Origin: Cynocephalus volans
Taxonomy: Eukaryota > Chordata > Mammalia > Dermoptera > Cynocephalidae
Assembly: GCF_027409185.1 (NCBI RefSeq)
Contig: NC_084462.1
Span: forward strand, 154,615,490-154,679,489
Reading direction: 5' to 3'
DNA: 64,000 bases
Shown here: positions 49,860-59,908 of the stretch, piece after piece
Layout of the letters: every line of letters begins with the position of its first letter
How positions within the stretch are numbered: position 1 is the first letter of the stretch
Translations under genes and position numbers: made by a program
Notes under the pieces: model-generated
What the model saw: only the letters and a program-made list of their open reading frames with translations
Told to the model about the DNA's origin: nothing
Database searches by the model: none

Positions 49860-50300
49860 TGACACAGATTTCTTTCCTTCATCCCCTTTTCCACAACTTC
49901 CAGTTGTTTTTCCTCTATTTCAGTACTTGTTACTATTCGGATATCAACAAAATTTCTGCCAGGAACACACCTTATTTCACCTGACTTGTTTTCACAGGGT
50001 CTTCCATTCCCACTTGATTTTCAGTTTTGAAGATAAACTGAGGGAGAATTTTCATCTTGCACCGAAATACTGCTTTGCGCTTAATTTCTTCTTGGGACCT
50101 GTGAGGAAAGGGGAATCAGTGTACTCAGGCCCTTTGCCTCACACCCAGCAGGGTATGATTCAGAACACCCTTTGTAAACAAGTTATGTAGGAGCAGAGTT
50201 ACTGTGCATGCACGCCCCTGTACCCTTTGGCTTGTTGCCGCTTTTGTAAACCTTTCCATATGGAAAGCAGCAGCTCTGAACCACTGGTCCATGGAGCTCG
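49860..50300. other. Intergenic, nothing assigned
   Basis: No gene or element recognised. Confidence 0.4.
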
Positions 50301-50304
50301 CGTT

Positions 50305-50489
50305 GGGCCGAGCCCGTGGCGCACTTGGTAGAGTGCTGCGCTGGCAGCGCGGCGACACTCCCGCCGCGGGTTCGGATCCTATATAGGACTGACCAGTGCA
50401 CTCACTGGCTGAGTGCCGGTCACGAAAAAACGACAAAAAATAGAAATAAAAATAAAAATAAATTTAAAAAAAATAAATAAATAAAAATA
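50305..50489 (+). repeat. CYN SINE, GC-rich subfamily, plus orientation
   Basis: A near-complete forward copy: GGGCCGAGCCCGTGGCGCAC, A box GGTAGAGTGCTGCGC, B box GGGTTCGGATCCTATATAGG, then GCCGGTCACG and a long A-rich tail. Confidence 0.9.
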
Positions 50490-50817
50490 GAGCATGTCCA
50501 CTTTGCCAGGGGCTGCTCGGTTTTTTTTTTTTTTTGCTTACCTGATTCAGGACCTGCACAGGACGGGGCTGAGGGGTCTGTGATCCAGCCCGACAGGACC
50601 TAGTGCAGGAACTTAACCCAAAACAATGGCCTACAATTTTTATCTAACAGCATGAATCACAAAGACCACATTGAGTAAAAAGAACCACTGACCCAACAGT
50701 AAACACAGATAATCCCGGGGACCAAAGACAATATAGAAGAAATTCTCATTGGCATGCTCAGATTTGATGTTTGAGAATATTGTATCTTGAAAACAAGAAA
50801 GGTTTCAATTAAAAAGC

Positions 50818-50913
50818 AGATAAGTTGGTTAGAGCATGATGTTATAACACCAAGGTCCAGGGTTTGGATCCCCTTATTTAATGCTAGCCACCAAAAAAAA
50901 AAAAAAAAAAAAG
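50818..50913 (+). repeat. CYN SINE, 5'-truncated
   Basis: Starts within the A box (AAGTTGGTTAGAGCATGATG), then GGGTTTGGATCCCC and an A tail. Confidence 0.8.
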
Positions 50914-51194
50914 CAATCAAAGGAAAAAGATTGGAAATTACAAATGATTACCCACCTAAACAATTCAGCAGATGAGCTGAAAAACAAAACTGACATGGCT
51001 AATAGCCAAATTAGGAATTTCGAAGTAAGAGTTAAGATAATTTCCCAGAATTTTTCTAAAAGATTAAGAGATAGGAGATGTATGAAAAAAATTCAGGCAT
51101 GGAAGATTGCAATGCACGTTCTGTTCTGCTAGTAGCAATGGTCTAGGCTTTGGATTAACAAATATAGGAGACACACTAGGCTTCACTTATCAAG

Positions 51195-51283
51195 TTCACT
51201 AATGTTTTTTTTTGTTGTTGTTGTTGGCGGCTCTTGTTATCAACACCACGCTCTAATCAACCGAGCTACCTCGCCAGCCCCTC
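51195..51283 (-). repeat. CYN SINE, reverse
   Basis: Reverse unit CACCACGCTCTAATCAACCG ... CTCGCCAGCCCC preceded by a T/GTT-rich end. Confidence 0.78.
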
Positions 51284-51514
51284 ACTTAGCTTTAAGAATT
51301 CAGGATAAGCGGAAACACAGCCACGGTATAGAGGTCGCCCCGCTCAGCTTCTAAGTCATTCTGCACTCAGGATGTCCGTGGTCACAAGGGATGAGGTTGA
51401 GTATGTGCAGACTTTAGGCTTCAGATTGAAAGGTTCCACAGAGAAGTGAAAAGAAAGTTTTAAAATTCCCAATTGTGTATTGAATAATTAACTCTATCAA
51501 AAGAGAGGTTTAGG

Positions 51515-51688
51515 GGCCGGCCCGTGGCTCACTCGGGAGAGTGTGGTGCTGATAACACCAAGGCCATGGGTTCAGATCCCATATAGGGATGGCCGGTTAG
51601 CTCACTGGGTGAGCGTGGTGCTGACAACACCAAGTCAAGGGTTAAGAGCCCCTTACTGGTCATCTTTAAAAAAAAAAAAAAAAAAAAA
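51515..51688 (+). repeat. CYN SINE, dimeric
   Basis: Textbook dimer: GGCCGGCCCGTGGCTCACTC unit followed by the GGCCGGTTAGCTCACTGGGT unit and a 20-A tail. Duplication AGAGGTTTAGG at 51504-51514 and 51689-51699. Confidence 0.94.
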
Positions 51689-51699
51689 AGAGGTTTAGG

Positions 51700-51812
51700 G
51701 CTTGGCCGATCGGCTCAGTTGGTTAAAACGTGGTGCTCCTAACGCCAAGGTTCAGGGTTTGAACCCTCATACCCGGCTAGCTGCCAAAACCCAAAATAAT
51801 AAAAATTAAAAA
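51700..51812 (+). repeat. CYN SINE, monomeric, abutting the dimer
   Basis: GGCTTGGCCGATCGGCTCAGTT ... GGGTTTGAACCCTCATACCC (each quoted in part), then an A-rich tail. It starts where the target duplication of the previous copy ends. Confidence 0.85.
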
Positions 51813-51996
51813 CCGCGTTCTATCCCTGGTTCGGAAGACAGATTTGGGAGCCTTGCCTTACCTGCCGACCTCGAAAATAAAACCGATTCTTCTTACAAAA
51901 AACAGTGCCATGGTGTTGATTCTGTGCACATCGGGCAGCCAGCCCTACCTCGATAAGATATAATTTATTAAAAGCTTAAAAAGAAAAAAAGTTGCC

Positions 51997-52088
51997 ATGG
52001 AGCCCACGGAGGGGCCGGAATTCGGCTCGATCTCATTCACCTCTGGTTTCGCCACCAATCCACTACCCAAGAACTTTCACTGCAACAG
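51997..52088 (+). other. Candidate orphan first exon upstream of ACOT4
   Basis: GCCATGG Kozak start at 51997, an open frame of 30 codons (begins MEPTEGPEFGSISFTSGFAT, ends FHCN plus two bases) and the strong donor CAACAG/GTGAGA at 52089. It lies 255 bp before the ACOT4 start in a CpG-rich stretch. Its phase (2) does not fit ACOT4 exon 2, so it is not an alternative ACOT4 coding start. I do not recognise the peptide. It may be a first exon of another transcript or chance. Confidence 0.35.
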
Positions 52089-52343
52089 GTGAGAGTGGCG
52101 TGAGGTAGACAAGCGTCCTGGGGCGGGTCTGGAGCCACATCCAGACCTGTGGAAGTCCCTGAGCGCCCCGGCCGAGAGAGGAGCCTGGTTCCTTTTACCT
52201 CAGGCGAGTCCGCCCAGACGCCTCCTGAGGCGGCTCAGCCACCCACTGCTCCGGGCGCCAGGGGACGCCAGACCCCGTCAGTCTCTCTCCCGTCAGGACG
52301 CGCTCGCCAACTCGGCCTCCGGCTTCCCCGCCCCGAGTCAGAG

Positions 52344-52800
52344 ATGGCGGCAACCGTGAGCCTGGAGCCCCCGGGCCGCAGCTGCTGGGACGAGCCGGTG
52401 CGCATCGCCGTGCGCGGCCTGGCCCCCGAGCAGCCGGTCACGCTGCGCGCGTCCTTGCGCGACGAGAAGGGCGCGCTCTTCCGGGCCCACGCGCGCTACC
52501 GCGCGGACGCCAACGGCGAGCTGGACCTGGCGCGCGCGCCCGCGCTGGGTGGCAGCTTCGCGGGGCTCGAGCCCATGGGGCTGTTCTGGGCCCTGGAACC
52601 CGACAAGCCTTTTTGGCGCTTTCTGAAGCGCGACGTGCAGACGCCGTTCGTCGTGGAGCTGGAGGTGCTGGACGGCCACGAGCCCGAGGCCGGGCGGCTC
52701 CTGGGCCGGGCGGTACACGAGCGCCACTTCCTGCGGCCCGGGGTGCGGCGGGAGCCGGTGCGCGCGGGCCGGGTGCGCGGCTCGCTCTTCCTGCCGCCAG
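52344..52800 (+). CDS. ACOT4: ACOT4 exon 1
   Basis: 457 bp, ending CTGCCGCCAG before GTGAGT; phase 1. Encodes the N-terminal beta-sandwich domain with the ACOT4-type signature [10 protein letters not shown]. Confidence 0.94.
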
Positions 52801-55468
52801 GTGAGTACTGGCGCTGCAGGGTGTGAGCGTATGGCCTGGGCCGCCGGGGGTTTCAGGTGCTGCTGTAGCGGGGTTTGGCTCTGGAGCATGGTCAAAGCAG
52901 CTGGCATTGATTATGTCAATGGCTGCCCAGCCAAAATGGAGGACTTTGATATGTTAGGCTCTGTGCTGTGCCTTTTATTTGCTTTATGTCATTTAATCTC
53001 TATAATATTCCAGTGAGGTGGGTACTTTTATTCTGCAGATGAAAAAACAGGTTCGGGGTCGGTAGGTACATTGTCCGTTTTACTGTTAATCACTACGTTG
53101 TAGATCTCTGCAGGCATCAATCCAACTGGTCTTTGGCAAAATGTCAAGGAGGTTATTGCCATGTCGCCCTTGTCTAGTGTCCTGAGCACACTGGGACCTT
53201 TCTCCACTTACTCATGACCCGTTCTACCACTGATCACACGTTAGATTTCACTGCTTTCCTCACCTAAAGCTATCTCTGGGTATTTCTTTTCCTTTCCTCT
53301 CTCTCTAAATAGGCATCTGAAATATCAGTAACAAAAAACCTGAGGGTTGATGCCACAGGACATAAAGATTTATTCCAGATTCTTTATTCAATGTCTAGAC
53401 TCCAAAAGAGCATTCAGAATCAACACTGTAAAACGTGAAATTCCTCCTTGGTGTATTCATTAATGAAAGACTTTGTTTCTCTCCCTTACAGCTAAAGATT
53501 CTTAGAGCCTTGCAGATAATTTACCATAGAATCATATGGAGGGTTAAATCACCAGTGGGAATGTACTCTGTGTTTTAGATTTTTCTGCCCCCAAGGAGCT
53601 TGTATCTCTTTTTAGTAGTGACTCAGGCATCTGTTCTTTTCTTTGATTCATAGGAACTCACTAAATAATTTATAAAGGTATCTAAAAGGGAAGCAAATTC
53701 TTTAAATTATATAATGCTTTGCCCTTATAATATTCCCTCCTCTAGGACCTGGACCTTTCCCAGGGATCATTGACATCTTTGGTTTGGGAGGAGGCTTGTT
53801 GGAATATCGAGCCAGCCTCTTAGCTGGCCATGGCTTTGCCACATTGGCTCTAGCTTATTATGACTTTGAAGATCTCCCCAAGGAATTGAACAGCTTACAC
53901 CTGGACTACTTTGAAGAAGCCCTGAGCTACATGCTTCAACACCCCCAGGTTCTTCTCATGTCTTTTATTTAATCAATATCTCTAGAAATATCTCCTTGGG
54001 GGGGGGTGTCACCTGTACCAGCTGCAATGATGCTGGTGTTTTTCACAGAGGCGATTTCTTTTGGAGACTTCCTTGGCTTTGTTTACTTATTTATTTATTT
54101 TCTCTCCCCCACCCATGAGTGTCACAGCACCCTCTCCCCCACCCATGAGTGTCACGGCACCCTCTCCCCTACCAGAACTGGATGGTTTCCACCGTTCTTC
54201 CTTGGTTTCATATGCCTTTTATTTCCACTTTCTCTGTCATATGGGTTCATGTTATAGAATTAATCGTAAAATCCACAAGAGATTTTATTTAATATTTAAG
54301 ATTCCTTGTGTAGTGCAAATTGATCTTCTAATTTATTATCTTTGCATGCTTGTTTTTTAATCTTTAATTTTCTGATATCAGAGTACGTTCTCAGATTTTG
54401 TTCAGAACTTGCCCACCCCTTTCAGAAGCTAAGAACTACTTAATTGGACTTTGAAATCTTGCTTTGTTTCTGTAAAGATAATCATTTCCCAATATATACA
54501 GATGGGGTCTGATGAATGATTCGCATCTTGGAACAGAACTTGGTTCTGCACAGTTCTGAACATTCAGACTTGGATCAGGCCTACCTGAATGAGGCCCTGA
54601 ACTTGACAGGCTTTGTGACTCAGCATTCTCTAGTAGTTGATTCTCTGAGATTTTCATAATCAGTTCCCAAATTTGCCAGTTAAAGATTTGTTTGCCATGT
54701 GTTCAATCAGATATTCAATATATGGGAAGAAACTTTCCTGTCAGCTGAGGTTGATTCTCTTATGGACAATTTACAGATTAAATATAGCAGCATCTCTAGT
54801 TGTATTTTAGAAAAACATTTTTGTATTGGGTAAATTCTTGACTCTTCTTTCTTCTTTTCTTCCAGGTTAAGGGCCCAGGCATTGGGCTTCTGGGCATTTC
54901 TCTAGGGGCAGATATTTGTCTCTCAATGGCCTCATTCTTGAAGAATGTCTCAGCCACAGTTTCCATCAATGGATCTGGGTTCAGTGGAAACAATGCCATA
55001 CACTATAAGCAGACTAGCATACTACCATTGGGCCATGACCTGAGGAGAATCAAGGTAGCTTTCTCAGGCATCCTGGATATTGTGGATATGCGGAATGATA
55101 TTATAGGAGGGTATGAGAACCCCAGCATGATTCCATTAGAGAAGGCCCAGGGGCCCATCCTCTTCATTGTTGGTCAGGATGACCATAACTGGAAAAGTGA
55201 GTTATATGCCCAAATAGCCTCTGAACGGTTACAGGCCCATGGAAAGAAAAAACCCCAGATCATCTCTTACCCTGGGACTGGGCATTACATTGAACCTCCT
55301 TACTTCCCCATGTGCCCAGCTTCCCTGCACCGAATAGTGAAGAAACCTGTGATCTGGGGCGGGGAGCCCAGGGCTCATTCTAAGGCCCAGATAGATGCTT
55401 GGAAGCAAATTCTATCCTTCTTCTGCGAACACCTGGGAAATATAAAGAGAGCTTCTTCCAATTTGTAA
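52344..55468 (+). CDS. ACOT4: ACOT4-like acyl-CoA thioesterase
   Basis: Gene-level entry with exons 52344-52800, 53746-53948 and 54866-55468. They give 1263 nt, that is 420 residues plus a stop, the usual length of type I acyl-CoA thioesterases. No leader precedes [20 protein letters not shown]. The open frame continues upstream only from a GTG, so the ATG at 52344 (G at -3 and +4) is the start. ACOT4 is known as a peroxisomal enzyme that hydrolyses acyl-CoAs including succinyl- and dicarboxylyl-CoAs. Triad intact: Ser232 in GISLG, Asp326 in GQDDHNW, His360 in [10 protein letters not shown]. The ACOT4 assignment rests on exon 3 ([32 protein letters not shown]) and on [10 protein letters not shown] in exon 1. 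The protein ends SNL, a non-canonical peroxisomal tripeptide. It follows ACOT2 on the same strand, as in the human cluster. Confidence 0.94.
52806..53745. other. ACOT4 intron 1
   Basis: About 945 bp, the shortest intron of the cluster; no gene or recent SINE seen, with a MIR-like patch near 52940-53060. Confidence 0.5.
53746..53948 (+). CDS. ACOT4: ACOT4 exon 2
   Basis: 203 bp after CCTCCTCTAG, ending CACCCCCAG before GTTCTT. Encodes [20 protein letters not shown] and the start of the hydrolase fold. Confidence 0.94.
53949..54865. other. ACOT4 intron 2
   Basis: Contains a short local duplication (CTCCCCCACCCATGAGTGTCAC twice near 54104-54160, quoted in part) and unassigned sequence. Confidence 0.5.
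54866..55468 (+). CDS. ACOT4: ACOT4 exon 3 (catalytic domain)
   Basis: 603 bp after TTTTCTTCCAG, ending AATTTGTAA. 200 residues with the full Ser-Asp-His triad and C-terminal SNL. Confidence 0.95.
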   Translation, partial: VKGPGIGLLGISLGADICLSMASFLKNVSATVSINGSGFSGNNAIHYKQTSILPLGHDLRRIKVAFSGILDIVDMRNDIIGGYENPSMIPLEKAQGPILFIVGQDDHNWKSELYAQIASERLQAHGKKKPQIISYPGTGHYIEPPYFPMCPASLHRIVKKPVIWGGEPRAHSKAQIDAWKQILSFFCEHLGNIKRASSNL

Positions 55469-55555
55469 TATATTTGTCTATTATGGACAGGAAAGATTCA
55501 AGGTCAGATTCCAGTTTTCACTAACCCTATGTGAATCAGTTGTCCCCTGGATAAC

Positions 55556-55687
55556 ATTAAATTTATGTCTTTGCCATTAATGCTGAATTTTAGGTAACTT
55601 CATTGAATTTTTATTTGACATTAATTTTACTAATGTAACACATGCTTGTTGTGGACAATTCAGAGGTATACAACACACAAAAATAAA
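55556..55687 (+). terminator. ACOT4 candidate polyadenylation signals
   Basis: ATTAAA at 55556-55561 and AATAAA at 55682-55687, 90 and 215 bp after the stop. Which one is used cannot be told from sequence. Confidence 0.5.
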
Positions 55688-55840
55688 AAGCATCCTCACT
55701 GCTAAAATTTGTAGGTTTTTTTAGTTAATGGTTTGAGCCATAGATGGAGCTTTAAAGCTAGGTGACTTTTTCCATCACTCCGAGAAAATGGTCATCCAGT
55801 GTTTGCTGTTCAACTACTGGTAGCAGGGTAGAATTTCTTT

Positions 55841-55983
55841 TTTCTTTTTTTTTGTCGTTTTTTCGTGACCGGCACTCAGCCAGTGAGTGCACTGGTCAGT
55901 CCTATATAGGATCCGAACCCGCGGCGGGAGCGTGGCCGCGCTCCCAGCGCGTCACTCTACCAAGTGCGCCACGGTTCGGCCCC
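55841..55983 (-). repeat. CYN SINE, GC-rich subfamily
   Basis: Reverse copy (GTGACCGGCACTCAGCCAGT, CCCGCGGCGGGAGCG). Perfect duplication GCAGGGTAGAATTTCTTT at 55823-55840 and 55984-56001. Lies in the ACOT4 3' flank. Confidence 0.94.
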
Positions 55984-56459
55984 GCAGGGTAGAATTTCTT
56001 TGGCCAAAAGCATACAAAGGGGTGTTGATATAAAGAAAGGCAGCTGACCTTTTCATTATGGAGGTCAGAGTCAGAGAAGAATCCTTTGAAAGGAGTTGGG
56101 AGCATCTGTCTCTAGAATAGTTAAGTCTAAACTCTGTCCCAACGGGGAATGACTATAATCTGTTTTCCCTCTTACTTCCTGGGCGCTAAGAGTAGACCCT
56201 GGAAAATGATAATGTGATAATCATAGAGGAATCATTCCTCACTTTTCTTGACATCAGGGCTACACAGTGTTGTGTGAGTGTATTTGAAGAGAGAATATCT
56301 GAAAAATTTTCAAACTGATGTCAATGACATCAAGCCAGAAATTCAAGAAGCAATATAAACCCCAGGCAGGGTAAATACAAAAGAAACTATATTTAACACA
56401 TCACAGTAAAACTATTTATGGCAGTTTTAAAACATAGCTGTACATTCTTTGACATTTCT

Positions 56460-56945
56460 CCCCTCAAGAAGTGGGAGACCTGTGTTGCCTCCCTTCAAGT
56501 CTGGATGGACTTGTGACTGCTTCAGTCAGTAAAGTAGAACAGAAATAATGCCATGTGACTTCTGAGGCTAGGTCAAAAAAGGCCATGAAGATTCTACCTT
56601 GCTTGCGGGGAACACCTGCTTTTGGAACTTGAGCTACCATGTAAGAAGTTTGACTACGTTTAGGCTGTGATGCTGTGAGGAAGCCCAAAACACAGGGAGA
56701 GGCAATTGTAAGTACTCCTGTGACCCCAAGTGAGGTCAGCCTTTGAGTTATCTCAGCCCAGGTGCCAGATGTATTAGTGAAAAAATCTCCAAATGATTCT
56801 GGCCCACAGCCATTTGAATCTTGCCAGTGAAGGCTTCAGGCATCCTAGAGCAGAGAAGAGTTGTCCCTGTCAAGCCCTGTCCAAATTGTAGAATTGTGAA
56901 CAAAATAAATGATTGTTCTTGTTTTAGGTGACTTATGTTTTGGGA
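56460..56945 (+). mobile_element. MLT1-like ancient LTR
   Basis: MaLR-type text: GTGACTGCTTCAGTCAGTAA, ATGCCATGTGACTTCTGAGG, CTCAGCCCAGGTGCCAGA and AAATAAATGATTGTTCTTGT near the 3' end. Confidence 0.65.
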
Positions 56946-57121
56946 TTGTTTCAGTTGTTAATTGTTTTGTGATAAACTACCCCAAAATATAATGACTTAA
57001 AATAATAACCATTTATTTTTCTCAAGAGTCAGCAAATTGGACAGGACTCAGTGGGAATGGATTACCTCTGTTCCAAGTGGCACTGGCTGGGGACATTTTG
57101 ACTGAGGGTTGGAGGATCTAC
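56923..57121 (+). repeat. Left arm of 199-bp inverted duplication
   Basis: Starts TTTAGGTGACTTATGTTTTG. Its reverse complement is found at 58866-59064 with about 11 mismatches and no gap. It spans the end of the MLT1-like LTR and the start of the next ancient repeat. Confidence 0.9.
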
Positions 57122-57470
57122 TTTCAAGGCAGGGAGGTTGGTGCTGGATGTCAACTGGGAACTCAGGCAGGGCTGTGGGTTAGGGGGCTCTCGGTTTCTC
57201 TCCACCAGGGCCTTTTTACTGTTACGTGGGCTGAGTACCAAGAGGGAGCATCCCAAGAGAGTAAGGCAGACTTGCATGGCGTTCTTTTGACCTCGAGTTG
57301 GAAGCATCACTCTTGCCATCCTATGTTGGTCAAAGTAGTCACAAAGGCTCACCCAAGTACAAGAAGAACATAGAGCTCACCTCTTGAAAGAAGAGTGGCA
57401 AGTTTCTAGAAGAGCATGTGGAATGGGAAATATTGTAGCCCTCTTTAGAAAATACAATCTGTCTTCTGGC
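56965..57470 (+). mobile_element. Ancient interspersed repeat, family uncertain
   Basis: Contains GTGATAAACTACCCCAAAAT, TTATTTTTCTCAAGAGTCAG, AGTGGCACTGGCTGGGGACA and CAAGAGGGAGCATCCCAAGA. This is a widespread mammalian medium-reiterated repeat that I cannot name confidently. Similar text recurs at 59085-59530 and 60880-60955. Confidence 0.5.
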
Positions 57471-57949
57471 CGCAATGATTCATATTATTCCCTCAGGTAA
57501 AATATACTCATCCTTACTCTAAGGCCCATCCTAAAGTCTCATTTCATTACAGCACCATGCTCAGGCTCAGGGTCCAAGACCTGGTCATCTGTATCAGGTT
57601 CAGGTACAGATGAGTCTCCTCAGAACAGTTCCTTAGTTATATCTTGAGTATCATTCTTCTCAATCTGAACAGCTGTGAAATAAACTATCCTCATAGACCA
57701 CATCCATAATACGATGGTGGGAGAGGTATAAGATAGCTCTTATGGACATTCCTGTTCAAAAATGGGAAAATGGGAAGCACACAACTGTCTGGCCCTTAGC
57801 AATTCTGAATCCACCTGAGAACATGTTGCCAGTTCCTTAATTAGCACTCCATTTACTTTGTGTAAGTTGTCTTTTTATTACGTACTCTCTTCCTTTTAAT
57901 TTGAGCTCCTAGTGCTTCCATCAGAAAAGTTCTCTTAAAAACTTTGTGG

Positions 57950-58046
57950 GAATGGCTGGCCAGTTAACTTGGTTAGAGGCAGCCTTATAACACTAAGGTC
58001 ACCGGTTCAGCTCCCTGTACTAGCCAGCTGCAAAAAACACAAAAAA
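57950..58046 (+). repeat. CYN SINE, monomeric
   Basis: ATGGCTGGCCAGTTAACTTGG ... CGGTTCAGCTCCCTGTACTA (quoted in part); flanked by AAAACTTTGT at 57937-57946 and 58047-58056. Confidence 0.85.
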
Positions 58047-58057
58047 AAAACTTTGTC

Positions 58058-58167
58058 AGGGGCTGGCCAGTTTGCTCAATTGCTCAGAGCATGGTCTTAT
58101 AACACCAAGTTCAAGGGTTTGGTTCCCCTTACTGGCCAGCTGCCAAAAGAAAAAAAAAAAAAAAAAA
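58058..58167 (+). repeat. CYN SINE, monomeric, tandem with previous copy
   Basis: GGGGCTGGCCAGTTTGCTCA ... GGGTTTGGTTCCCCTTACTG and a long A tail; begins directly after the target duplication of the previous SINE. Confidence 0.85.
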
Positions 58168-58865
58168 CAGGGGGGGTTTGTAAACATCCTAGTGGGGTTT
58201 ATTCCATTAGGCAAAATATATCACTATGAATCTGTTTGAAATAAGAACTATTCTACCTTGGGCTCCCTATGGTGATGCTGCAGGACAACACCCTTAAGAT
58301 TCCCAGAAGCCCTGTTACTTAATAGGTTTAGTTAGGCACATACTTAAATTTTTTAGATGGCCTTTTTTCAGATCAGTCTGAAACATTCTAAGAAATACTG
58401 CTCTGAATCTTTCTAAGGTCTTTACAAAGGATCTTACTGTCCTATCCTAGAGTTGACTTTGGTCTGAAGTCCCTTCTTAATTAGAGAATCATTTGCCATC
58501 TGGAGAGGATGGGAATGAGAAACACTGTTATTGTCAAACTTGGCAAATCCTCGTTCCTTCATATTTAACAGTTCATTCTTTAGCTTATCTCTTCCTCTGC
58601 ATTTCATCATAGGCAGAAAAAGAAGCCAGGTTACTTTCAGTATTCTGCTGGGAAATCACCTTGGCTAGTTGATTGAGTTAAATAGGTATATTTTCTATTT
58701 TTCATATTATTACACATGTCAGTGTTGCTTCAGCTTCCAATATGTTTTTCTTGCTCTCCTTTAAGCCTTCAGTAATAGTCTCCTTGCGGCCCTTAGGCTT
58801 TCACTAACAGTCTTTTTGTGGCCTTTCCAACTTCCATCTGCCACTTAGATATGGAGAAGCCAACT

Positions 58866-59064
58866 GTAGGCACTCCAACCCTCCATCAAAATGTCCCCAG
58901 CCAATGCCACTTGGAACAGAGGTAATCCATTCCCACTGAGTCCTGTCCAATTTGCTGACTCTTGAGAAGAATAAATGGTTATTATTTTAAATCATTATGT
59001 TTTGGGATGGTTTATCACAAAACAATTAACAACTGAAACAATCCCAAAACATAAGTCACCTAAA
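58866..59064 (-). repeat. Right arm of 199-bp inverted duplication
   Basis: Reverse complement of 56923-57121, about 94% identical by eye. The arms are separated by 1744 bp. Confidence 0.9.
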
Positions 59065-59148
59065 GCAGGCTATGATTCCTGTGCATATGATTTCTCCACA
59101 TGGGCTTCCTCACAGCATGGTATCTGGATTTCAAGAATGAACATCCCG

Positions 59149-59240
59149 GGATGGCTGGTTAATTCAGTTGGTTAGAGCGTGGTGTTGTAATACCAAGGTC
59201 AAGGGTTTGAATCCCCATACCCCCCCCCCCAAAAAAAAAA
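59149..59240 (+). repeat. CYN SINE, monomeric
   Basis: GGATGGCTGGTTAATTCAGT ... GGGTTTGAATCCCCATACCC, then C and A runs; ATCCC on both sides. Confidence 0.83.
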
Positions 59241-59271
59241 ATCCCAAGAGAACAAGGCAGAAATATGTGTC

Positions 59272-59438
59272 TTTTTTTTTTTTTTTTTTTGACTGGTAAG
59301 GGGATCATAACCCCTGGCTTGGTGTCGTCTGCACCACGCTCAGCCAGTGCGCGTACCGGCCATCCCTATGCAGGATCCAAGCCTGCGGCCTCGGCTCTAC
59401 CAGCACCACACTCTCCCAAGGGAGCCACAGGGCTGGCC
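59272..59438 (-). repeat. CYN SINE, dimeric, reverse
   Basis: T run, GACTGGTAAGGGGATCATAA, second unit ending GAGCCACAGGGCTGGCCC. Imperfect flanking copies GAAATATGTGTC and GAAATGCATGTC. Confidence 0.85.
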
Positions 59439-59908
59439 CGAAATGCATGTCATTTTTATGACGTAGCTTTGGAAGTCCCATAACATCACTTCCACTGTAC
59501 TATATTGGGTTGAGGTAGACACAAAGACCTGTTTGGGTTCAAGGAAAGTGAACCCAAACTTTATACTCTATTTCTTTTTTGTTTTTCCTCTGTCCACCAA
59601 AGAATCTTTAATCATAGAGCTGAACACCAGAAGTAACATAACAAGATAAAAATAATGAACAACATTCTAAGAAATCAGACACACAGCTCTCAAACACAAG
59701 TCTACATAATTCAGTATAAGAAACATAGTAATTGTTAAATGCCCACTACAGACTTAGGCCCCATCTCCAAGTAATAAGATAAATTTGGTTTTTTGTTTAC
59801 AAAATTAAAAACAATTCTTCATGTACATTGTCTTGGTTCTTCTGTACTTCATTCTTTAGCCACAAATCCATATGCCCAACTTGAGATAGGGAATTAAATA
59901 GGACCAGT

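Larger units (their letters stand above)
51990..52870. promoter_or_regulatory. CpG island at ACOT4 promoter and exon 1
   Basis: CpG density and G+C rise sharply from about 52000, cover ACOT4 exon 1 and fall after 52870. Consistent with a TATA-less promoter. Confidence 0.7.

Noticed and set aside
50305..50420. tRNA-like sequences with good A and B boxes at many places
   Set aside because: They lack a complete acceptor stem and a proper anticodon loop, carry A-rich tails and target duplications, and recur throughout. They are SINEs, not tRNA genes.
52149..52343. N-terminal extension of ACOT4 from a GTG at 52149
   Set aside because: No in-frame ATG exists there, the peptide does not resemble a targeting leader and the family starts at MAAT, so 52344 was kept.
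52344..55468. Calling the right-hand thioesterase ACOT6
   Set aside because: Exon 3 carries ACOT4-type text ([19 protein letters not shown]); as I recall it, ACOT6 differs around the nucleophile and after it.
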